From: an uncultured beta proteobacterium
GTDB taxonomy: Bacteria; Pseudomonadota; Gammaproteobacteria; Burkholderiales; Burkholderiaceae_C
NCBI GenBank assembly: GCA_903927495.1
Contig: CAIYNH010000604.1
Coordinates: forward strand, 1 to 7,720
DNA length: 7,720 nt
Direction: 5' to 3'
Under the pieces are notes generated by a model. The model was not told the origin of the DNA. It was given only the letters and a program-made list of their open reading frames with translations, and made no database searches. Positions 1 through 6,286 of the stretch are shown here, one piece after another (position 1 is the stretch's first letter; each line of letters begins with the position of its first letter). The position numbers and the translations under genes were made by a program.

Positions 1-30
1 CCGGTAATTGGCCGCCCAAGAATCCACACA

Positions 31-2256
31 TCAGCGACTCTGCGCCGCTCTGGACGGCAACAGCGCGATTTCTTGCAAGACTTGATCCGCATTGCTGCGC
101 AGTGCCAACGCAGTCGCGTCTGCCAAATCCAGCCGTAGCAAAAGCCAGGGTGTCAGGTCGCCCACAAAGGGGTTGCTCAAGGCCGGCAGTTCCGAGAATA
201 TTTCAGCGTGGCAGGTCTTCCCCGACGGCAAACTGATACCGACCAGCTTGGCATTGATGGCTTCTGCAGTTTGCTTCAGTGGTTGATCAATTTCATTGTG
301 GTTCAGCCTCCCGCGACGTTGCAGCAGCATGGTCTTGACGGTCGTCAACTGCGCAAGCAATTGGTAACTGTAGGCCAATAACCGGCCCAAGGACTCCAGA
401 GGTGGTCGCACTGCACGGGGTTCTGCAAGTGAGCGTTGCGTTGCTTGCACCAGCGCCGAGAGGCTGTCATAGGCTTCCCGTCGGGCCAATCGCCATTGGA
501 GTTCGGGCTCGTTGTCAACCGCTTGCAGTTGCCATAGTCCCAACGCCACTTGCGTGTGCCGAGCTTGCGCTGACAGCGTGCGGTTGACCAGTGCTGCAAT
601 CTGGCTACGTTCCCATGATGGCAAAACATAGCTGAAAGCCCAGGCAATCGCAACACCTATCAAGGTGTCGGAAATTCGCTCGATCACATCAAAGCCAGGA
701 CTCGATTCGGCGTTAAGCAGATGCACTTGCAAAAGTCCCAGCACCGTGGCGGCGATGGCTGTGACCAAGTACCGCTTGACCGCAAAGGCATGCGCGAAAG
801 CCTGTGCCAGGGTCACAACGACCAACAGGAGCAGCGTCGGCGTGTGGGCAAACAACAGCAGGCCCGCCAGAATGCAACCGATCAAAGTACCTAACACCCG
901 GCTGTTGCGCCGTTCAAGGGTTTGTGCCAGGCTTCCGCGCAACACCACCACGATCGTCAGCAGCATCCAGTAATCATGGGTTCCCCAGGGCAATGCCAGC
1001 GCTACGGCATAAGCAGTCCCTATGGCGAGTGCGGCACGAATGGCGTGGCGCAAGGGTGGCGCGTCCCAGCGTCGCATGGCATTGAGTGGTTGCCATGACC
1101 AGACTGTGGGGCTGACAAACAACTGCCAGTTGGTGCGAACCAGGCTCAAGTCAGGTTCTAGTTCGCTACGGGCCAAGGCAATCAGGCGCAAGACATCGTC
1201 ATTCATGTTGCCGACTCGGTTGCAAAGCCCCATGGCCAGCATGGCTGGCGACGGGGTGAGGCCATCTGCCACCGGGGACGGGTCTGGTATTTGTTGAAGA
1301 CCTGACAACTTGGCGCGGTAGCTCTCAAACGTCATGGGGGAACGCGCCAGCAGCAGTCCATCGGCCAGATCCTCGATCCTGTCGGTGAGTGCATTCAGGA
1401 CTTCTTTGAGTGAATCGAGCACCGGCGCGTGCTCGGCGTGAGTCTTCAGGGTGTCAAGGTCAAGTTCGCAGACCAGCAAGTGATCGCGCATTTCAAGCAC
1501 CAGCATCAGCATGTTGGCGAGTTGTTGACGTCGAGCTGTGCGGGGTGACTCCAGCAAAATGTCGCGCGCCGCTTGCAATTGGTCGGCTAAAGCGGCCTGC
1601 TGTTGCAGCAAGGTACCGATCAAAGCGGCTTTTCCGGGTGTTTGCTCCACAGTCTCATGCCTGAATTGTTGTGCCTGGGTACGCATAAGCCGGGCCAGTG
1701 CCAATAGGGTGTCGGCCAGCATTTGCACCCGATATCGAGCGTTGAGAGCGGCGTTCGCCAGCGTGGCCCAGACCAGGTAGGACACTGCGCCTAGCGAGAA
1801 ATAGATGCAGGTGGTCAGGTTCGTGGCGCTATTGGTGTGGTCGGGCACAGCCAGCGAAAACACCATGGCGAACATGGCTGATACCGTGATCGGCAGGCCT
1901 CGTTTGCCCCAGGCACCCGCTAGAAAAGCTAAAAAACTGGCTGGCACCAACAGCAGCCCCAAACTGAAAGGCCAAGCGTGCAACACCTGCACGCCGAAGA
2001 AAAGTGGCAAACCGATCAGGAAGGCCGGCACAAGTTGCCAGAACTTTCCACGTTTGGGGGCCGGTTGATCGGGTGGGATGCAAATGACCACGCCTACGGA
2101 GGCAGCAGCAGCAGCGAATGATCCTAGAAACAGATGGACTCCGCCCGATATCACCAGCAACCCAAGCGCAACCGACAGACCGTTGGTGACGTAATGGCTC
2201 AGCGCGATACGCAATATTTCGCGCTGGTAGTTTTCTAAATAACGCAATCTTGGCAT
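31..2256 (-). CDS. FUSC-family inner-membrane protein (YccS/AaeB-like)
   Basis: This is a 741-residue integral membrane protein of the fusaric acid resistance/YccS/aromatic acid exporter superfamily. It has the two-half layout of the family. A hydrophobic block at about residues 20-170 is followed by a long soluble helical region (about 175-400), a second hydrophobic block (about 405-545) and a C-terminal soluble helical tail. The second block carries the family hallmark YWMLLTIVVVLRGS (429-442), followed by a basic ERRNSRVLGTLIG stretch (448-460). Some members export aromatic carboxylic acids or similar small molecules, but many, including YccS, have no proven substrate, so transport is only inferred. 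The ATG at 2256 is the likely start because an in-frame TGA lies at 2263-2265, just upstream. No convincing Shine-Dalgarno sequence precedes it. A 142-base gap separates it from the permease gene upstream, so it may have its own promoter. The family call is firm; the substrate is unknown. Confidence 0.88.
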   Translation of the reverse strand: MPRLRYLENYQREILRIALSHYVTNGLSVALGLLVISGGVHLFLGSFAAAAASVGVVICIPPDQPAPKRGKFWQLVPAFLIGLPLFFGVQVLHAWPFSLGLLLVPASFLAFLAGAWGKRGLPITVSAMFAMVFSLAVPDHTNSATNLTTCIYFSLGAVSYLVWATLANAALNARYRVQMLADTLLALARLMRTQAQQFRHETVEQTPGKAALIGTLLQQQAALADQLQAARDILLESPRTARRQQLANMLMLVLEMRDHLLVCELDLDTLKTHAEHAPVLDSLKEVLNALTDRIEDLADGLLLARSPMTFESYRAKLSGLQQIPDPSPVADGLTPSPAMLAMGLCNRVGNMNDDVLRLIALARSELEPDLSLVRTNWQLFVSPTVWSWQPLNAMRRWDAPPLRHAIRAALAIGTAYAVALALPWGTHDYWMLLTIVVVLRGSLAQTLERRNSRVLGTLIGCILAGLLLFAHTPTLLLLVVVTLAQAFAHAFAVKRYLVTAIAATVLGLLQVHLLNAESSPGFDVIERISDTLIGVAIAWAFSYVLPSWERSQIAALVNRTLSAQARHTQVALGLWQLQAVDNEPELQWRLARREAYDSLSALVQATQRSLAEPRAVRPPLESLGRLLAYSYQLLAQLTTVKTMLLQRRGRLNHNEIDQPLKQTAEAINAKLVGISLPSGKTCHAEIFSELPALSNPFVGDLTPWLLLRLDLADATALALRSNADQVLQEIALLPSRAAQSR

Positions 2257-2398
2257 GGGCAGTCAGGGTGATGATGTTGGCGATCAACTGATTGTCATTC
2301 TTTGCACGTTGAACTGTGACATGGGTGCGTTTATGTTCCTTGCAGAATCAATTTTCCGCATGTTTTTTGCTACTATTTGTATAGCTTCTTGTGATTGA
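2257..2398. other. Intergenic gap between permease and FUSC genes
   Basis: This 142-base non-coding stretch lies between two genes read in the same direction. It is more AT-rich than the genes around it. I see no strong GC hairpin followed by a T-run on the minus strand, so no rho-independent terminator for the permease gene is evident. I also found no well-spaced -35/-10 pair for the FUSC gene. A weak 4-5 bp stem can be drawn at about 2370-2386, but it is followed by A rather than T on the minus strand. Part of the stretch (about 2369-2392) resembles one arm of the palindromic element at 6227-6280. Confidence 0.6.
2369..2392. repeat. Possible degenerate fragment of a palindromic intergenic repeat
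   Basis: The ten bases atagcttctt at 2381-2390 are identical to 6236-6245 in the palindromic element further right. The preceding bases are also similar (atttgt here, aattg there). No matching right arm is found downstream, since the permease coding sequence begins to be read at 2401. If it belongs to the same family it is a truncated or decayed copy. A ten-base match with partial flanks could also be chance, so confidence is low. Confidence 0.35.
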
Positions 2399-3331
2399 TC
2401 AGCTTGAGTTTGGCGATGATTGAGTCTTCAGTGAAGGCTTTTCCGGATTGGTTTGCCTGGAGACCTCAAGCATCGACAAGAGCGTATTGCCAACGCCACT
2501 GATGGCAATAATGGCGATGCCGATCCAGGCGAACAGGTCAGGCACGTGCTCAAACACCAGCCAACCTCCCAGGGTGGCGAAGCCGATTTGGCTGTACAGA
2601 TAGGGTGTGAGCATCGGAGCCGAGGCCCGCATGTAGGCGCGGATCAGCATCAGATGGCCAAAGGTGCCCAAAAAGCCGACCAGCAAAAACCAGTGCCAAT
2701 AGTTCAGCAACAGGTCTGGTTTCCAACTGGTAAATAGCATCACCGGACTCATGACGATGGCACCTACCAGGCCGGTGTAAAAGTGAGTGGTGTAGGGGTT
2801 TTCGTCACCGCTCAAGCGGCTGGTGAGCACATTAAACCAAGCGTAGCTTGACACCAGCCCCACCGGAAACACCAAGGCCCAGCCAAACACCTGTCCGCCG
2901 GGTCGCACCACAAACAAGACACCGAGGAGACCGACGGCCATCAGCCACCAGCGCAGGGGCAGCACCTGCGTTTTTAAAAACCAGGCGGAAAGCGCCGTTG
3001 CCAGCAAGGGTGACAGCATCATCATGGCGGTGAATTCGCCTACCGGCAAAAACTGCAATCCAAAAAAGGAACAACCTGTGGTGATCAGCAACAGGATGCC
3101 GCGCAGTACCTGAAAGCGTGGGTTTCTGGTGCAAAAAAGCTCACATCTTTGTAGCGGGTAGCGTATGGCTAGCGTGGTTATAACCTGAAAAACGTATCTG
3201 AACCAAAGCAGCATCAGGACGGGAATGAGCCGGGTTGCAAATTTGGTGGTGGTGTCGAGACTGGCAAACGACAACGCGGCCAGCACAATCAAGGCAATGC
3301 CACCGGCCTGTCGGGAGCGCCAGAATGTCAT
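2399..3331 (-). CDS. DMT superfamily permease with two EamA domains
   Basis: This 310-residue protein has about ten predicted transmembrane helices arranged as two tandem EamA repeats, the usual size and layout of drug/metabolite transporters. Approximate helices by eye are 11-28, 36-56, 74-92, 99-118, 126-142, 148-168, 180-200, 212-230, 240-260 and 268-288. Family-like features include the SFASLDTTTKFATR segment near the N terminus, PVGEFTAMMMLSPLLATALSA at the helix 3-4 region, and the PYLYSQIGFATLGGWLVFEHVPD stretch in the second repeat. The C-terminal tail after about residue 290 is polar and likely cytoplasmic. The ATG at 3331 lies only 5 bases after the dienoyl-CoA reductase stop, with no strong ribosome-binding site, which suggests translational coupling in the same operon. 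DMT proteins move amino acids, nucleotide sugars, organic acids and other small molecules. The substrate here cannot be read from the sequence, and a link to the acyl-CoA pathway rests only on position. Confidence 0.87.
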   Translation of the reverse strand: MTFWRSRQAGGIALIVLAALSFASLDTTTKFATRLIPVLMLLWFRYVFQVITTLAIRYPLQRCELFCTRNPRFQVLRGILLLITTGCSFFGLQFLPVGEFTAMMMLSPLLATALSAWFLKTQVLPLRWWLMAVGLLGVLFVVRPGGQVFGWALVFPVGLVSSYAWFNVLTSRLSGDENPYTTHFYTGLVGAIVMSPVMLFTSWKPDLLLNYWHWFLLVGFLGTFGHLMLIRAYMRASAPMLTPYLYSQIGFATLGGWLVFEHVPDLFAWIGIAIIAISGVGNTLLSMLEVSRQTNPEKPSLKTQSSPNSS

Positions 3332-3336
3332 TCAGG

Positions 3337-5385
3337 TCAAATCTTCAGAGCCAGGTGGCTGGCCTGCTCGATGGCGCGTTTGGCATCAAGTTCAGTCGCG
3401 TTGTCCGCCCCCCCGATCACATGCACTGGCAAAGTTGGCGATGAGCTTCGCAACTGCGCCTCCAATTCGCGAATCGGCTCCTGACCGGCGCAAACGATGA
3501 CCGTGTCGAAGGCGAGGGTGAGCAACTTGCCCTCGATCGTGGTGTAGTGCAGCCCCTCATCGTCGATGCGCTGGGTCGTTACGCCGGTCAGAATTGGAAC
3601 GCCGAAGCGCTGTACCTTGTCGCGCCGGATCCAGCCGGTGGTTAAGGCAAGCGACGATCCGGGGCGACGATCACTGCGTTGTAGCAGGGTAACTTGCCGA
3701 CGCGCAGGCAAACATTGGGTCCTGAGGAAGCGGCCGCCAGCGGATTGAGCGCTGAGGTCCAATCCGTATTCGGCGGCGAAATCGGCGAGCGTCGGTGGCG
3801 TGTGGGGTGCTTCGCCCAGCAGGAATTCCACCATGTCGTAAGCAATGGCGCCGGCACCGATGATGATGACGCGCTCACCCACCGCTGCTGCACCCGATAA
3901 CACTTGGTCGTATCCATGCACATCGCTGCACTGAATGCCAGGAATGTCCGGCTGACGTGGCCTGACACCGCTGGCCAGTACCACCTCGTCGAAGTCGCCC
4001 CCAGCAAGTTGCTCGGCCGTGGCCGTGCAATTCATTCTGAGGGTCACTTTTTCCTCGTTCAAGCGAGCCTGGAAGTAGCGCAACATCTCGTCAAATTCGG
4101 TCTTGCCGGGAATATTGCGTGCTAGCCGCAGTTGCCCACCGAGTTCAGCGGCCGCCTCAAACAGGGTCACCTGATGGCCGCGCTCAGCTGCTTTGAAAGC
4201 GAAGTTCATGCCTGCCGCACCCGCACCGACCACGGCCAGGCGCTTGGGGTGCGGTGCCGGTTGCATCACCCAATCCAACTCACGGCCAGCACGCGGATTG
4301 ACCAGGCAAGTGGCGGTCTGGTGCTTGAAGATGTTGTCGAGACAGGCCTGGTTGCAAGCGATGCAGGTGTTGATGCGCTGCGATTGCCTCAGTCGTGACT
4401 TGCGGGCAAAGTCAGGGTCGGCCAGCAGCGGGCGCGCCATTGACACCAGATCGGCGTGACCACTCCCTAGAATAGATTCAGCCACCTCGGGGCTGTTGAT
4501 GCGGTTGGAGGCCATGACAGGAATCGTTACCGCCTCCTTGATCCGGCGCGCTGCATAAGCCCATCCGGCACGCGGCACGTTGTGCGATACGGTGGGCACG
4601 TCGGACTCGTGCCAGCCAATGCCGGTGTTGAGGATGTCTGCGCCTGCCAGCTCTGCGCGCCTTGCCAGTTCCAGCGTTTCGTCGCCCGTCATGCCGCCAT
4701 CAACCAGATCGAGTGCCGAGATGCGGTAGATGATCGCAAAGTCTGGCCCCACCGCTTCGCGCACGGCCTTGATGATTTCGATAGGGAAACGGATGCGGCC
4801 TTCAAAGTCGCCGCCGAATTCATCGGTGCGGTTGTTGGTGCAAGGCGCAGTGAACTCATTGATCAGGTAGCCTTCAGACCCCATAATCTCCACTGCGTGG
4901 TATCCAATATCTCTTGCTAAGCTTGCTGCACTTGCATAGTCCGCTATGGTTTTAAATATTTCCTGAGTTGTCAGGGCATGCGGGATAAATTTGTTGATGC
5001 GCGCACGCAGATTGCTCGGAGCCACGCAAGCGGCAAACTTTGCGTACCGGCCGGCGTGCAGCAGTTGCATGCAGACTTTGGTGTCGGTGCCACTGACCGC
5101 CGCCACGATCGCGCGATGCCAACTCAGGTCGGCATCGCAAGTCAGGGCCGGCGCGTCGTCCTCCATCCGCCCGACCAGGTTGGGAGAGATGCCACCGGTA
5201 ATGATGAGCCCCACCTCGCCTTCAGCGCGGGCCCGGTAAAACGCCTGGATTCGTTCATTGGGCCGATCCATGCTTTCCAGGCGCGTGTGCATGGCGCCCA
5301 TCACCATACGGTTGCGCAAACGCAGGTTGCTTACCGCCAGTGGCGACAGCAAGTGGGGGTAGCTGGCGTGTGGCGAGGGCATCAT
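3337..5385 (-). CDS. fadH: 2,4-dienoyl-CoA reductase [NADPH], FadH-type
   Basis: This 682-residue enzyme matches the layout of E. coli FadH (about 672 residues). FadH uses NADPH to reduce the 2,4-dienoyl-CoA esters that arise when unsaturated fatty acids with even-numbered double bonds are beta-oxidised. The N-terminal FMN TIM barrel (about 10-370) has NRMVMGAMHT near its start and the FadH signature EIMGSEGYLINEF. Its Tyr173 aligns with the catalytic Tyr166 of E. coli, and His259 in NTGIGWHE aligns with His252. A 4Fe-4S site is visible as Cys341, Cys344, Cys348 and Cys360 (TCIACNQAC, then a Cys before LVNP). Next come an FAD-binding GAGAAG motif (387-392) and a second dinucleotide motif GAGAIA (510-515) for NADPH. 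The C terminus has VICAGQEP and the final IGGAD and ELDAKRAI segments. All cofactor and catalytic residues are present, so it should be active. The ATG at 5385 overlaps the upstream hydratase stop as ATGA, with GGAG seven bases before it. A paralogue acting on another unsaturated acyl-CoA is possible. Confidence 0.88.
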   Translation of the reverse strand: MMPSPHASYPHLLSPLAVSNLRLRNRMVMGAMHTRLESMDRPNERIQAFYRARAEGEVGLIITGGISPNLVGRMEDDAPALTCDADLSWHRAIVAAVSGTDTKVCMQLLHAGRYAKFAACVAPSNLRARINKFIPHALTTQEIFKTIADYASAASLARDIGYHAVEIMGSEGYLINEFTAPCTNNRTDEFGGDFEGRIRFPIEIIKAVREAVGPDFAIIYRISALDLVDGGMTGDETLELARRAELAGADILNTGIGWHESDVPTVSHNVPRAGWAYAARRIKEAVTIPVMASNRINSPEVAESILGSGHADLVSMARPLLADPDFARKSRLRQSQRINTCIACNQACLDNIFKHQTATCLVNPRAGRELDWVMQPAPHPKRLAVVGAGAAGMNFAFKAAERGHQVTLFEAAAELGGQLRLARNIPGKTEFDEMLRYFQARLNEEKVTLRMNCTATAEQLAGGDFDEVVLASGVRPRQPDIPGIQCSDVHGYDQVLSGAAAVGERVIIIGAGAIAYDMVEFLLGEAPHTPPTLADFAAEYGLDLSAQSAGGRFLRTQCLPARRQVTLLQRSDRRPGSSLALTTGWIRRDKVQRFGVPILTGVTTQRIDDEGLHYTTIEGKLLTLAFDTVIVCAGQEPIRELEAQLRSSSPTLPVHVIGGADNATELDAKRAIEQASHLALKI

Positions 5386-5396
5386 TTGCCAGCTCC
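5382..5396 (-). promoter_or_regulatory. fadH ribosome-binding site and ATGA coupling overlap
   Basis: On the minus strand, GGAG (5393-5396) stands seven bases before the fadH ATG at 5385. The hydratase stop codon TGA (5384-5382) overlaps that ATG as ATGA. A second in-frame ATG follows at once (5382-5380), so the protein begins Met-Met and either codon could be used. The arrangement is typical of translational coupling. Confidence 0.75.
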
Positions 5397-6200
5397 GTAG
5401 TTTGGGGTGCGTTTCTCTCTGAACGCTGCGACACCTTCTTTCATGAAGGACTCAAAACACATCGCCTGGCCACGGTCTTCCAGGGCCATCACCGTGGCAA
5501 GACTGCTGGTTTCCTGGGCCATGGATAAGCCGTCTTTGGTCAGACGCAAGCCAACTGGCGACATGGCGAGCATTTCTTGCAGCAACTCCCGGGCGGTCGC
5601 AATCAGTTGCTCCTCGGCAACGACATCGTTTACCAGGCCAATGCGCAGTGCGCGCTCGGCGTTGACAAAGCGACCGGTGTACATCAGCTCCGCAGCGATT
5701 GCCGGGCCGACCGCCCGTGGCAGGAAATAGCTGATGCCCATGTCGCAGCCGGTCAGACCAATTTTGGCCATGGCCACGTTCATGCGCGCATTCGGAGTGG
5801 CGTAGCGGACATCGCAGCCCAGCGCCAAGGCGAAGCCGCCGCCGCAAGCCGCCCCCTGCAAAAGCCCAATGACGGGCTGGGGGCAGCGGCGCATGCGCAG
5901 CACGACACTTGAGAGCTGGCGCTGCAGGCGCAAACCCTGTTCCAGTGATGCGGTCAGCTGATCCACATCTTCAAGGTCGTAGCCGGCGCAAAAATGGCGG
6001 CCAGCCCCGCGCAAGATCACCACACGCACATCCTGGCGGTCTGGCAGGCTGCCAAAGTAGTCGTACAACTCCTGGGTCAAACCCAGATTGAGAGCATTGA
6101 AGCTGTCTGGTCGTGCAAGCGTCAGCCATTCGACAGCGCCTTCACGTTCCACGCTGATAAAGCGCCAATGTTTTGCAGCAGGTGATTGAGCTTGGGTCAT
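5382..6200 (-). CDS. Enoyl-CoA hydratase/isomerase (crotonase) family protein
   Basis: This 272-residue crotonase-fold protein would normally be expected to hydrate or isomerise an enoyl-CoA. It has the oxyanion-hole segment GAGRHFCAGYDL (65-76) and the second oxyanion segment GAACGGGFALALGCD (116-130), followed by IGLTGCDMGISYFLPRAVG (147-165). By eye alignment with rat mitochondrial hydratase, the catalytic Glu144 and Glu164 positions are Ala124 and Met144. The CoA-binding and oxyanion framework is therefore kept, but the usual acid-base pair is missing. It resembles the group of actinobacterial and proteobacterial EchA proteins with a GCDMG/ACDVG motif, whose reaction is often uncertain. 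The start at ATG 6200 (MTQAQ) is preferred over an in-frame TTG at 6227, which would add nine residues and fall on the edge of a repeat-like element. Only a weak purine stretch (AGAAAG) precedes the ATG. Its stop overlaps the start of fadH, so the two are almost certainly co-translated. The family is certain and the exact reaction is not. Confidence 0.88.
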   Translation of the reverse strand: MTQAQSPAAKHWRFISVEREGAVEWLTLARPDSFNALNLGLTQELYDYFGSLPDRQDVRVVILRGAGRHFCAGYDLEDVDQLTASLEQGLRLQRQLSSVVLRMRRCPQPVIGLLQGAACGGGFALALGCDVRYATPNARMNVAMAKIGLTGCDMGISYFLPRAVGPAIAAELMYTGRFVNAERALRIGLVNDVVAEEQLIATARELLQEMLAMSPVGLRLTKDGLSMAQETSSLATVMALEDRGQAMCFESFMKEGVAAFREKRTPNYGAGK

Positions 6201-6226
6201 AACGATTCTTTCTGACGAGTTTTGCA

Positions 6227-6280
6227 ATGAAATTGATAGCTTCTTACGCCCTGTTAACGGGCGCTAGAGGTCAATTTGAT
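6227..6280. repeat. Palindromic intergenic element with nested inverted repeats
   Basis: This element fills most of the gap between the dehydrogenase stop (6287-6289) and the hydratase start (6200). Its outer arms are AAATTGA (6230-6236) and TCAATTT (6271-6277), a perfect 7 bp inverted repeat. Two further matching bases sit at 6227-6228 and 6279-6280 beyond one mismatch. The inner arms are CGCCC (6247-6251) and GGGCG (6259-6263) around a seven-base loop. An alternative inner pairing is TAGC (6237-6240) with GCTA (6263-6266). The nested form resembles short palindromic intergenic repeats that I recall as abundant in Comamonadaceae genomes, but I could not search for copies. In the transcript it would form a hairpin between two cistrons. 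No T-run follows, so it does not look like a terminator. Confidence 0.7.
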
Positions 6281-6286
6281 ATGTAA

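Noticed and set aside
1..30. A possible terminator or next gene after the FUSC stop.
   Set aside because: Only 30 bases are visible; short CCGG and GGCC runs are present but no hairpin with a T-run can be supported.
1829..2287. A 152-codon minus-strand frame overlapping the start of the FUSC gene.
   Set aside because: It begins with TTG, lacks a ribosome-binding site, and runs out of frame through the clearly membrane-coding N-terminal part of the FUSC gene.
2284..2322. A 12-residue minus-strand peptide frame (starting ATG at 2322) upstream of the FUSC gene, a possible leader peptide.
   Set aside because: The only purine-rich stretch (AAGGA) is about 14 bases upstream, too far for a normal site, and there is no attenuator-like hairpin pair after it.
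4978..5400. A 140-codon plus-strand frame.
   Set aside because: It is antisense to the conserved FMN-barrel part of fadH and shows no domain-like features.
6201..6227. Extension of the hydratase N terminus to a TTG at 6227.
   Set aside because: The added nine residues are not family-like, the TTG falls on the edge of the palindromic element, and an ATG at 6200 gives a normal-length protein.
6247..6263. Reading the GC-rich inner hairpin as a rho-independent terminator after the dehydrogenase gene.
   Set aside because: The stem is only 5 bp and no T-run follows on the minus strand, so it fits a repeat element better than a terminator.
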